A stretch of DNA of 6,240 bases from Parachlamydia sp. GTDB lineage: Bacteria > Chlamydiota > Chlamydiia > Chlamydiales > Parachlamydiaceae. This document shows, in pieces, positions 1 to 5,585 of this stretch. The DNA lies in assembly GCA_021298935.1 (NCBI GenBank), contig JAJTHR010000189.1, positions 1-6,240 of the forward strand, given 5' to 3'. Position 1 is the first letter of the stretch. Each line of letters begins with the position of its first letter. The position numbers were made by a program, and so were the translations under genes. Below the pieces are notes generated by a model. That model did not search any database. It was not told the origin of the DNA and saw only the letters and a list, made by a program, of their open reading frames with translations.

Positions 1-236
1 GATTCGATAGAATTTAAGATCGTTTGCCGCCTCTCTTCCATCTCTTGCAAATAGGCATAGGCATCCTGAATGGATTTAATTTGCACCTCGTCCATATTCC
101 CGGTCGCCTCTTTGCGGTAGCGGGCAATAAAAGGAAGGGTACTTCCACTATCGAAGAGTTCAATCACTGCCTGTACAGAGCGGGCAGGGAGGGAGAGGTC
201 TTTTGCAATTTGCAGGATAAATTGAGAAATTGACAT
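1..236 (-). CDS. tex: Tex transcription accessory protein, N-terminal fragment
   Basis: This is the 5' part of a gene that continues past the left edge; only the first 78 residues are present. The block TLPFIARYRKEATGNMDE at residues 33-50 is the characteristic N-terminal signature of Tex proteins, and a helical EERRQTIL stretch follows, as in the family. Tex is a cytoplasmic nucleic-acid-binding protein, usually around 700-780 residues, with an N-terminal helical region, an RNase H-like YqgF fold, helix-hairpin-helix elements and a C-terminal S1 RNA-binding domain; all of the later parts lie outside the window. The ATG at 236 is preceded by AGGA with a 5-base gap, which supports this start. 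That ribosome binding site lies inside a perfect inverted repeat (239-263). The gene is 62 bp downstream of the DUF4019 gene on the same strand and may also have its own promoter. Confidence 0.88.
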   Translation of the reverse strand, partial: MSISQFILQIAKDLSLPARSVQAVIELFDSGSTLPFIARYRKEATGNMDEVQIKSIQDAYAYLQEMEERRQTILNSIE

Positions 237-238
237 GA

Positions 239-263
239 GCTTCCTAAATAATTTTTAGGAAGC
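239..263 (-). promoter_or_regulatory. Perfect 10-bp inverted repeat over the tex ribosome binding site
   Basis: GCTTCCTAAA (239-248) and TTTAGGAAGC (254-263) are exact inverted copies separated by five bases. In minus-strand RNA the 3' arm contains the AGGA that serves as the tex Shine-Dalgarno sequence, and the arm ends two bases before the ATG. A folded hairpin would hide the ribosome binding site in read-through transcripts. As DNA, the same palindrome overlaps the start point expected from the promoter at 264-292, so it could instead be a repressor operator. No T-run follows it, which argues against a terminator. The repeat is directly visible; its role is inferred. Confidence 0.6.
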
Positions 264-292
264 ATAATAACAGGGACTTCGAATTATTTCAC
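264..292 (-). promoter_or_regulatory. Candidate sigma70-type promoter for tex
   Basis: On the minus strand, GTGAAA (287-292) and TATTAT (264-269) are separated by exactly 17 bases, matching 4 of 6 and 5 of 6 consensus positions. The expected start point is near 257, inside the first arm of the inverted repeat, so this promoter would give a transcript with an incomplete hairpin and an exposed ribosome binding site. Such matches occur by chance in AT-rich DNA, so the call is moderate at best. Confidence 0.4.
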
Positions 293-298
293 ACTCTC

Positions 299-805
299 TT
301 AATTGACCTGGTAGGTGAGTACGCGCCATTTATTATCCGCCCCTCGTCTCAGGGTTAGCAATTCGCCTGAATTGCGCGCCTTATCAAATGAGGTATTATA
401 CTCCACAACCATGTAAGGCCCTTTTGGCAGGCCGGCGGGGTCGAAAGCCGGACGCTGATCTTTTAATGTACGCGAACGGACATTTCCCAAACGCTTTCTT
501 GCCAGATTAAGGGCTGTCACCCATTCTTTTTGTGTGATTGTCCGCTGAAATAGGAGATCTCCCTTCGTCCAGCTGGCCGAATAATCTCCCTTATCCAATT
601 GCTCCACGTACGATTTGGCTGCTTGGGCAGCTTCTATCATCCAGGCAGCCATCTCTTCGGATTGCTGCTTTGACTCAGTTGTTTCTTCGGCATGCTCTTT
701 TGCAGCTTCTTTTATGCCTGAAGGTGAAGAATGAACCGCTTCTGCAAATAGAGAGCCAGAAAATAATAGGGTCCCTGCAAAAAAAGCCATCAACTTGCGA
801 TTCAT
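299..805 (-). CDS. DUF4019 family exported protein
   Basis: The 168-residue product begins with a typical signal peptide: a basic start (MNRK), a hydrophobic core at residues 5-19, and a likely signal peptidase I site after LFA at residue 21. Residues 25-52 are a charged, Glu/Lys-rich linker. Residues 53-168 match the DUF4019 pattern as I know it: a helix leading to YVEQLDKGDYSASW, a QKEWV..L...R..LG segment, the SRTLKDQ motif, and a closing strand pair with VVEYNTSF and WRVLTYQ. The family is small, secreted and of unknown biochemical role. The start is supported by AGGGAGG (811-817) five bases upstream. The gene lies 13 bp after the cysteine-rich gene on the same strand, so the two are probably cotranscribed. 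It likely acts in the periplasm. Family assignment is fairly sure; function is unknown. Confidence 0.82.
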   Translation of the reverse strand: MNRKLMAFFAGTLLFSGSLFAEAVHSSPSGIKEAAKEHAEETTESKQQSEEMAAWMIEAAQAAKSYVEQLDKGDYSASWTKGDLLFQRTITQKEWVTALNLARKRLGNVRSRTLKDQRPAFDPAGLPKGPYMVVEYNTSFDKARNSGELLTLRRGADNKWRVLTYQVN

Positions 806-818
806 TCTTCCCTCCCTA

Positions 819-1223
819 TTATTTATTGCACCAGAGATTCTTTAATTTTTGTTCATATTCCATTTTTACTCTTTGAGCAGCCATTTTTCCTTGCCACCTT
901 TGATGGTTGGTCTCGCATACAATCTTTGCCAATTCATCAATTTTATGGTCATTGTTACGGATGTGTTCTTTCATTTTCTCCTTTAAAACCTCCATCCAGG
1001 CCATGTCAGCGAGCTCAAGCATTTTTTTTGCATGGTCATCGCAAGAAGATGATTTTTTGCAGCTGTTATGGTCATCGCAAGAAGATGATTTTTTGCAGCA
1101 GCTGCAGTTGCATTTGCATGCATTATTTGTGCAGCATGAATTTGTGCCACAGCTAGATGAACCGCAGCAAGAATTTCCATTTCCTTCTTGCGTGCTGCAA
1201 GATGAGTCTTGGCAATTTGACAT
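819..1223 (-). CDS. Cysteine-rich protein with metallothionein-like N-terminal half
   Basis: The 134-residue product has two clearly different halves. Residues 1-64 hold 15 cysteines among Ser, Asn, Gly and Lys, with CC pairs at 19-20, 30-31 and 42-43 and a CKCNC run at 36-40. Two copies of a 12-residue unit (CKKSSSCDDH core, starting at 43 and 55) add His and Asp. Residues 65-134 are a charged, apparently helical region with only two cysteines (103 and 132). There is no signal peptide or membrane segment. The cysteine spacing suggests binding of soft metals or zinc in the cytoplasm, but no family was recognised and disulfide-linked or low-complexity alternatives remain possible. The start has AGGGGA just upstream. 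The gene is first in a likely two-gene unit with the DUF4019 gene. Confidence 0.75.
   Translation of the reverse strand: MSNCQDSSCSTQEGNGNSCCGSSSCGTNSCCTNNACKCNCSCCKKSSSCDDHNSCKKSSSCDDHAKKMLELADMAWMEVLKEKMKEHIRNNDHKIDELAKIVCETNHQRWQGKMAAQRVKMEYEQKLKNLWCNK
1032..1099 (-). repeat. 32-bp direct repeat, 36-bp period, inside the cysteine-rich gene
   Basis: Bases 1032-1063 and 1068-1099 are identical over 32 bases with an offset of 36. The period is a multiple of three, so the duplication adds one 12-residue unit (CKKSSSCDDH plus two residues) without breaking the frame. Perfect nucleotide identity, including third codon positions, suggests a recent slippage or recombination duplication. Confidence 0.9.
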
Positions 1224-1240
1224 TTATTTCCCCTTTTTTG

Positions 1241-1256
1241 GAATTCAATTGAATTC
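1241..1256. promoter_or_regulatory. 16-bp perfect palindrome, possible operator
   Basis: GAATTCAATTGAATTC is fully self-complementary with no spacer. It lies in the 84-bp divergent region between the cysteine-rich gene and the TMEM14-like gene. It starts about three bases downstream of the start point predicted for the minus-strand promoter at 1266-1294, a usual place for a repressor site. In AT-rich DNA a palindrome of this kind can also arise by chance, and no known regulator box was matched. Confidence 0.35.
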
Positions 1257-1265
1257 ATTTTAGCT

Positions 1266-1294
1266 TTTATAACATCATTATTTTTTTACTTCAA
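1266..1294 (-). promoter_or_regulatory. Candidate promoter for the cysteine-rich/DUF4019 unit
   Basis: On the minus strand, TTGAAG (1289-1294) and TATAAA (1266-1271) have a 17-base spacer, matching 4 of 6 and 5 of 6 consensus positions. The predicted start point near 1259 gives a leader of about 36 bases containing the 16-bp palindrome and the AGGGGA ribosome binding site. This is one of the better promoter matches in the window. Confidence 0.5.
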
Positions 1295-1307
1295 AAAAGG
1301 ATTTTAT

Positions 1308-1724
1308 ATGGATAAAAAATCAGCCATCATTGTTTGGATCTATGCCCTGATTCTTTTGGCAGGAGGAGCGGCAGGCTTTTTAATTGCCGGGAGTCCCGCC
1401 TCCTTGATTGCTTCAGGCACTTTCGCTTTGCTATTTTTTATTATCGGCTATTTTATCCAACAGGGATACCGCTTTGCCGGCTTGGCAGCCGCTCTAGGGG
1501 CCTCTTTTCTCCTTTTCTTTTTTGCTTACCGCTTTTACCTCTCGGAATGGAAACCTTTCCCCGGAGGCGCTATGACGGTGTTAACTACTCTTTTTCTTAT
1601 CTACCTAATTGCAAATAAAGCCCGACTCCAGGGCGTGTGTCATATGATGGGTAGGTGTAATGGTTGTCATACGGCTGAGAATCATAGTAGGGATAGCTAT
1701 AATAATAGGCAGGATACGAAATAG
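1308..1724 (+). CDS. TMEM14 family (UPF0136) small membrane protein with extended tail
   Basis: Residues 1-107 look like a bacterial TMEM14 protein: four hydrophobic segments at about 7-27, 33-50, 57-74 and 88-103, with the family features GGAAGFLIAGSPASLIASG (19-37) and the YRFYLSEWKPFPGG loop (74-87). It is an inner-membrane protein; some eukaryotic members are linked to mitochondrial transport, but the bacterial role is unknown. AAAGGA lies six bases before the ATG. Family members usually stop soon after the fourth helix, whereas this frame continues for about 31 polar residues to a TAG at 1722. That tail, and the last part of the fourth helix, are read from DNA that also encodes the C-terminus of the convergent tyrosine-rich protein. 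The tail is probably an added extension, not a conserved domain. Its CNGCH (117-121) mimics a haem motif but has no supporting context. Confidence 0.78.
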   Translation: MDKKSAIIVWIYALILLAGGAAGFLIAGSPASLIASGTFALLFFIIGYFIQQGYRFAGLAAALGASFLLFFFAYRFYLSEWKPFPGGAMTVLTTLFLIYLIANKARLQGVCHMMGRCNGCHTAENHSRDSYNNRQDTK

Positions 1725-1902
1725 GATAGCCATAATAAGGGCCGGGAGCCGCACCGGTATAGTAGTAGTTTTTTGTCGTGTATTTTCTCTCTACTCGATC
1801 GTAGCCCCGGCCATGGTGGGAATGATGTCCTGCAAAAAGAGCAGTGCCCACCAGGCAGCTTAGCAGGGCGGCACCTGCCATCCATTTTTTTAAATCATAC
1901 AT
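1597..1902 (-). CDS. Tyrosine-rich exported protein
   Basis: I place the start at the ATG at 1902, giving 101 residues, because AGGAGG stands seven bases upstream; an in-frame start at 1950 would lie inside the preceding gene without such support. Residues 1-24 form a signal peptide (MYDLKKW, then a hydrophobic core, with likely cleavage after ALFA). The mature part of about 77 residues opens with GHHSHHG and contains 20 tyrosines, many in PYY, YYY and SYP clusters, ending in RPGVGLYLQLGR. The composition suggests a surface or envelope protein, perhaps metal-binding at the histidines or cross-linkable at the tyrosines. No family was recognised. It is last in the msrBA/ATP-grasp unit, and its first 13 bases overlap the ATP-grasp stop. 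Its 3' 128 bases overlap the TMEM14-like gene in antisense. Confidence 0.7.
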   Translation of the reverse strand: MYDLKKWMAGAALLSCLVGTALFAGHHSHHGRGYDRVERKYTTKNYYYTGAAPGPYYGYPISYPAYYYSYPYYDSQPYDNHYTYPSYDTRPGVGLYLQLGR

Positions 1903-3074
1903 AAACCTTCCTCCTTTCCTTTTTTTTCTAACGCCTCCAGCCCATTCCATTCGTAATCATACATAAAAAAGGCTGAAAGATTTTTGCGAAGCTTTAGACT
2001 TTCCATACAAATACCGGCAAATATAATGGGTTCCATTAGCAAAGGGAGCCAATCGTCATGACTGTAAATGACATCCCGAATTCCAAATAAGGTCCTGAAA
2101 TAAGAGCTCAATGAATTATGCGGGATGGAATTTTTTTTCCAGCCATAAAGTAGCATGGCAATGCCAAGCTGCCTTGAAATACCCTTCCTTGCATGCACAA
2201 GTTCGGGCGTTTGATTGAAGAAGGCCTGGTCGAGGCGATCGCAGGATTGGAATAAATGCACGCCGCTTGTGGCGCGCGGATTGCATTCGAGAGGTAGAAT
2301 TTTTTTATTTTGTTCAACCAGGTCAAAGGCAATCTGCCCTGTAAATTGGAGCGCCTCGACGAGTTTTTCCACCCAGGCAAGCACCCCTTCGTGCTCAACA
2401 GAAGTAAAGACGGCGCACCCTCTCCCTTTAACTGTGTAGCCGACCGGATAGGTCGCATGCGCCAAGACTTTTCCTTGCCTGCATACACTGTAGGTACAAA
2501 ACATTTCTCCTTGCAGCCATTCCTGAGCAATCCATGGCTGTCCAGGCTCAATGTCAAGATTCAACGGCTCAAATGGATTGAGTTTTTTGATTTGAAGCCC
2601 CGCCCTTGAAAAAGCCGCTTTGACCGCATAGCTTTTTTCAGCATCTAATTGCTGACTGTCTTCCAAACAATTAAGCAAAAAGGTTTGAGGCACTTCGAAG
2701 CCTAAATGGGACAACTTTTGAATGAACGTCCATTTGTTATGCAGCTCTTCCATCAATCCAAAAGAAGAAGTAAAGACCTCGCAAGTGGATGGAAATAAAT
2801 GCTGGCTGTAGGCAAGATAAAGAGCCTCTTCATAAATGGGAATGATAAGTTCAATTTTTTCTTTTTGAACAATCCCGATCAAGTCTTGAATAAATGCATC
2901 AGCCGCCAGGCGGGGGCTTCTCACAGTATAGCTTTTGCAGACTGCATTTGAAAAATGACAGATCGAGAAGGGCATTGTTTCTGCAACAAAAATAGTATGC
3001 CCATTCGCATTCAGTTGGCGCGCCAATTCCAGGGCTGCCGCCGATCGACCCGATGTGATAAGAATGTTTGCCAT
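1890..3074 (-). CDS. ATP-grasp family protein, carbamoyl-phosphate-synthase-like, substrate unknown
   Basis: The 394-residue product has a Rossmann-like pre-ATP-grasp domain (about 1-108, opening with ILITSGRSAAALELARQL) followed by an ATP-grasp domain (about 112-275). Visible features are K114 in NKWTF and K152 in AVKAAFSRAG as candidate ATP-binding lysines, the QEWLQGE segment (184-190), D251 in GQIAFD, and the metal-binding ECNPRATSG (263-271). Residues 330-377 (DVIYSHDDWLPLL to YDYEWNG) resemble the C-terminal part of a widespread uncharacterised CarB-like family. ATP-grasp enzymes usually ligate a carboxylate to an amine or thiol through an acyl phosphate; the substrate here cannot be read from sequence. 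I choose the ATG at 3074 over the TTG at 3077 because AAGGAAGG lies five bases before the ATG and only two before the TTG. The gene follows msrBA by 20 bp and overlaps the tyrosine-rich gene by 13 bp. Confidence 0.85.
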   Translation of the reverse strand: MANILITSGRSAAALELARQLNANGHTIFVAETMPFSICHFSNAVCKSYTVRSPRLAADAFIQDLIGIVQKEKIELIIPIYEEALYLAYSQHLFPSTCEVFTSSFGLMEELHNKWTFIQKLSHLGFEVPQTFLLNCLEDSQQLDAEKSYAVKAAFSRAGLQIKKLNPFEPLNLDIEPGQPWIAQEWLQGEMFCTYSVCRQGKVLAHATYPVGYTVKGRGCAVFTSVEHEGVLAWVEKLVEALQFTGQIAFDLVEQNKKILPLECNPRATSGVHLFQSCDRLDQAFFNQTPELVHARKGISRQLGIAMLLYGWKKNSIPHNSLSSYFRTLFGIRDVIYSHDDWLPLLMEPIIFAGICMESLKLRKNLSAFFMYDYEWNGLEALEKKGKEEGLCMI

Positions 3075-3094
3075 CAATGCCTTCCTTTTCCTTT

Positions 3095-3949
3095 TTAAAA
3101 CCTCTTTACTCTTTTATGGCAATAAGGATGATGGCCTGTTTTTTGATAGTAACCCTGATGATAGCCTTCTGCCGGAAAAAAAGTGCTGGCAGGCTTCACT
3201 TCCGTTACAACATTGTATCCCTTGCCCTTCAACTCTCCTATCAGCTTTTCAGCAATTTTTTTCTGCTCCTCATTCAAGTAAAAAATAGCAGACCGGTACT
3301 GTGTTCCAAGGTCGGGGCCTTGGCCATTTGCTTGCGTCGGATCATGGATTTCAAAAAAAACTTTTGCCATTTCTTCAAAAGAAATAAGGGCCGGATCATA
3401 AAGCACTTCCAGCGTTTCGGCATGCCCCGTCCTTCCCGAGCACACCTCTTCATAGGTGGGCTCGATTCCCTCCCCACCCGTATACCCGACAGCTGTTGAG
3501 ATGACCCCGCTTAATTCTTTCATTAAATGCTCGACTCCCCAGAAGCATCCTCCTGCAAATAGCGCTTTCTCATAACCCTCCTTCGTTTTTGCCGGAATAA
3601 AGGCGAGGGAAAGAGAATTGACGCAGTGGCGCGTATTTTTGGGTGTGGCTTTTTCCCCTTCAAACACATGCCCTAAGTGGCCTTTGCAGCGGCTACAAAG
3701 AATTTCAATGCGTCTCCCATCAGCATCCATGCGCCTTTCCACAGCTCCAGCCAGCTCGTCGTCAAAACTTGGCCAGCCGCAATGAGAGGCAAACTTATCG
3801 CTCGATAAATAAAGTGGCGCGTCACACTTTTTGCAAACATACACACCCTGGATCTGCGAGGCATTGAATTCGCCCTTAAAAGGAGGCTCTGTCCCCTTTT
3901 TATCAATGATACGCTCTTCTTCGGAAGTGAGATGCCGGTATTTCTTCAT
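3095..3949 (-). CDS. msrBA: Bifunctional peptide-methionine sulfoxide reductase MsrB-MsrA fusion
   Basis: The 284-residue protein repairs oxidised methionine; the two domains act on opposite sulfoxide stereoisomers. Residues 1-120 are Msr[19 protein letters not shown] at 4-21, zinc-binding CKKC (39-42) and CSRC (85-88), HCGWPSF (56-62), and the catalytic RHCVNS motif with Cys109. Residues 128-284 are MsrA: GCFWG with catalytic Cys135, GYTGG (155-159), the [13 protein letters not shown] motif (166-178), GTQYRSA, and a C-terminal YHQGYY region with Cys277 as a possible resolving cysteine. All key residues are present. The B-then-A order is less common than the A-then-B order of Neisseria or streptococci but is known. 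No signal peptide is seen, so a cytoplasmic enzyme is expected. AGAGGGG precedes the ATG. It is first in the likely unit with the ATP-grasp and tyrosine-rich genes. Confidence 0.95.
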   Translation of the reverse strand: MKKYRHLTSEEERIIDKKGTEPPFKGEFNASQIQGVYVCKKCDAPLYLSSDKFASHCGWPSFDDELAGAVERRMDADGRRIEILCSRCKGHLGHVFEGEKATPKNTRHCVNSLSLAFIPAKTKEGYEKALFAGGCFWGVEHLMKELSGVISTAVGYTGGEGIEPTYEEVCSGRTGHAETLEVLYDPALISFEEMAKVFFEIHDPTQANGQGPDLGTQYRSAIFYLNEEQKKIAEKLIGELKGKGYNVVTEVKPASTFFPAEGYHQGYYQKTGHHPYCHKRVKRF

Positions 3950-3990
3950 AATAACCCCTCTTGCTTCACAGATACTGAATTAAATTATTT

Positions 3991-4020
3991 TTTACAAAAC
4001 ATTTATTTTTTATTTATAAA
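3991..4020 (+). promoter_or_regulatory. Candidate promoter for the M4 peptidase gene
   Basis: TTTACA (3991-3996) and TATAAA (4015-4020) are separated by 18 bases and each matches 5 of 6 consensus positions. The predicted start point near 4027 leaves a leader of about 33 bases with AAGG six bases before the GTG. A perfect TATAAT at 4044-4049 is too close to the start codon and lacks a -35, so I prefer the upstream pair. Confidence 0.5.
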
Positions 4021-4041
4021 ACGATCGTAAAATTAAACCAA
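4013..4041 (-). promoter_or_regulatory. Candidate promoter for msrBA
   Basis: On the minus strand, TTGGTT (4036-4041) and TATAAA (4013-4018) have a 17-base spacer; the -10 is good and the -35 weak (3 of 6). It would overlap the rightward promoter, so the two genes could compete for polymerase. A second possibility is TTGTAA (3992-3997) with TATCTG (3969-3974), also 17 bases apart. The 110-bp gap must serve both genes if each has its own promoter. Confidence 0.3.
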
Positions 4042-4059
4042 ATTATAATAAGGTTTAAA

Positions 4060-5385
4060 GTGAACTTAAAAGAAATTGAATTTAATAGTTTAAATCATCA
4101 TTTAAATCAAATTTCCATACACTTTGAAGATTCGGCAACTACAGTCGAGGTAGAGGCCGAAGAAGCGCCGGCCATCAGCCTTCTTAGAAGCGAAGAAGCA
4201 GATACAAATCTTCAAATTCATTGTGACACCGCGATTGCAAGCTATTTAAAAACACTCGAAGAAGGAACAGACTCCATTGACGAAGTGCAAGCCCAAGTTT
4301 CCAGTGTGCTGGGCAGGCATGTACGCTATGAAGGACATGCCGTCACACCCATTCATACACACGATTGCAGCTGCTGCCAAGTCCTTCCCTCTTCCCTTGC
4401 GGATAAAGTGCAAAAAGTGAATCAGGCTTACCAATCCTTACTCGTTGGAAGAAAAATCACTCCCTCAAAACCCCGTCAAACTCCACAGCCAAAAAAAATC
4501 ACAGCCACCCCTTTGGCAGCAGTGGGACAATCTCCCCTTATTTCCATTTACAACGCCAACAATACAAAATCATTACCCGGACAATTTGTCACTTCCACGC
4601 ATCAAAGCAACCCGACTAACGATACGGCTGCTCAAAAAGCCCTCAATGGAGCCAAGGAAGTTCATCAATTTTTTTTGAAAAATTTTGGCCTTAATTCATT
4701 TAATGGAAAAGGAAGCGAAATGAAATCGACCGTCCATTATGGCCAAAATTTTGCCAATGCTTTTTGGAATGGCCAACAAATGGTTTATGGAGATGGGGAC
4801 GGAAAGCACAGTAATTTTACTGAACTCTCGATTGTCGCACATGAATTCGGACATGCTGTGACCGGCAATAAATTACTTTATCAAGGGGAATCAGGGGCTA
4901 TCAATGAACATTTATCAGATGTGTGGGGAAGCCTGGTCGTTCAGCATAAAAATAAGCAAACGGCTCAAGCAGCCAGCTGGCTGATCGGTGAAGGGGTTTT
5001 AAAGGCAGGAAAATACTCCTTTCCTTTGCGCACGATGAAAGCTCCGGGTTTGGCCTACAATCATCCCTATTTAGGAAAAGATCCACAGCGCGCCCATTAT
5101 TCCGGGCGTTATCTTGGAACTGAAGATAACGGGGGTGTCCATATTAATTCAGGCATTCCCAATAAAGCGTTCTACCTCTTCGCTACCTCGCAAGGCGGTT
5201 ATGCGTGGGAAAAAGCGGGAAGGCTTTGGTATTTGACACTCAAAACGGAAAATCTTTTGAAGCCCCATTGCACGATGCATGAATTTGCCCATGCAACAAT
5301 CGTCACTGCCCTTAAGCATTATCCGCTTGATCAAAAAATGCATAAAGATTTGATCAACGCCTGGAAAGCCGTCGGGTTAGCATGA
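4060..5385 (+). CDS. M4 (thermolysin-like) metallopeptidase, protealysin-like, no signal peptide
   Basis: The 441-residue product has a complete thermolysin-type catalytic domain from about residue 155. HEFGH (261-265) supplies two zinc-binding histidines and the catalytic glutamate; E283 in GAINEHLSDVWG is the third zinc ligand, with D287 completing ExxxD. H361 in GGVHINSGIPNKAFYLFA corresponds to the transition-state histidine of thermolysin. The start is a GTG with AAGG six bases upstream. There is no signal peptide and no long FTP/PepSY-type propeptide. CCQVLPSSLADKV (105-117) resembles the short Pro-Pro-x-x-Leu-type motif of protealysin precursors, next to a Cys/His cluster at 99-106. 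Residues 1-95 are acidic and unrecognised; residues 131-152 form a Lys/Pro/Thr-rich linker. Protealysin-like enzymes are known to be made without classical signal peptides and to self-process. Targets could be intracellular, or in a host if exported, but nothing here settles this. Confidence 0.92.
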   Translation: MNLKEIEFNSLNHHLNQISIHFEDSATTVEVEAEEAPAISLLRSEEADTNLQIHCDTAIASYLKTLEEGTDSIDEVQAQVSSVLGRHVRYEGHAVTPIHTHDCSCCQVLPSSLADKVQKVNQAYQSLLVGRKITPSKPRQTPQPKKITATPLAAVGQSPLISIYNANNTKSLPGQFVTSTHQSNPTNDTAAQKALNGAKEVHQFFLKNFGLNSFNGKGSEMKSTVHYGQNFANAFWNGQQMVYGDGDGKHSNFTELSIVAHEFGHAVTGNKLLYQGESGAINEHLSDVWGSLVVQHKNKQTAQAASWLIGEGVLKAGKYSFPLRTMKAPGLAYNHPYLGKDPQRAHYSGRYLGTEDNGGVHINSGIPNKAFYLFATSQGGYAWEKAGRLWYLTLKTENLLKPHCTMHEFAHATIVTALKHYPLDQKMHKDLINAWKAVGLA

Positions 5386-5405
5386 ACCTATCTCACTAAT
5401 GGAAT

Positions 5406-5429
5406 TTGGATGCTTTGCTGCCAATTTTT
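5406..5429 (+). terminator. Weak candidate terminator after the M4 peptidase gene
   Basis: Twenty bases after the stop, TTGG (5406-5409) can pair with CCAA (5421-5424), with a further two-base-pair inner stem, and five T residues follow at once. The stem is short and interrupted. Another weak hairpin, CATATT/AATATG at 5457-5472, lies further on. Either would be a poor intrinsic terminator. Confidence 0.25.
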
Positions 5430-5469
5430 GTTATAAATGCGGAAAAAATTTGTAGCCATATTGTTTAAT

Positions 5470-5498
5470 ATGACAAAAGTTTTTTACACATTTCTAAC
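5470..5498 (+). promoter_or_regulatory. Candidate promoter for the 5586-6107 gene
   Basis: ATGACA (5470-5475) and TCTAAC (5493-5498) are 17 bases apart and match 5 of 6 and 4 of 6 consensus positions. The leader would be about 80 bases. The 200-bp gap between the two genes is AT-rich and shows no other convincing site. Confidence 0.3.
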
Positions 5499-5585
5499 AC
5501 AAATTCGCACACAAATCATCCTATTACACTTGTGGGATAGGTTCATAAAAATCATTTAACGCGAAAATTAATTAAGAGATAATAC

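Noticed and set aside
24..233. 69-residue plus-strand open frame at the left edge
   Set aside because: It is antisense to the Tex N-terminus, which is a clear family match, and has no ribosome binding site or recognisable content.
1032..1099. Short direct repeats considered as a CRISPR array
   Set aside because: There are only two copies, almost abutting (four bases between them), inside a coding frame with a 36-base codon-multiple period.
983..1258. 91-residue open frame on the minus strand across the cysteine-rich gene
   Set aside because: It is shifted relative to the cysteine-rich frame, has no ribosome binding site that suits it, runs into the promoter-proximal palindrome, and its Ala/His-rich composition is what the repetitive cysteine codons give in another frame.
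1656..1670. CNGCH in the TMEM14-like tail resembles a haem-binding CxxCH motif
   Set aside because: It lies in the extension read from DNA antisense to the tyrosine-rich gene. There is no cytochrome fold, no axial-ligand context, and the rest of the protein is a TMEM14-type membrane protein.
1870..1902. Lipobox-like LLSC in the signal peptide of the tyrosine-rich protein
   Set aside because: The cysteine is inside the hydrophobic core and is followed by more hydrophobic residues and a good signal peptidase I site, so lipoprotein processing is unlikely.
1903..1950. Upstream start at 1950 for the tyrosine-rich protein
   Set aside because: It would put a charged 16-residue extension before the signal peptide and lies within the ATP-grasp gene, while the ATG at 1902 has a near-perfect ribosome binding site.
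4044..4049. Perfect TATAAT just before the M4 peptidase start
   Set aside because: The start point would fall about four bases before the GTG, removing the ribosome binding site, and no -35 element is correctly spaced. The TTTACA/TATAAA pair upstream is better placed.
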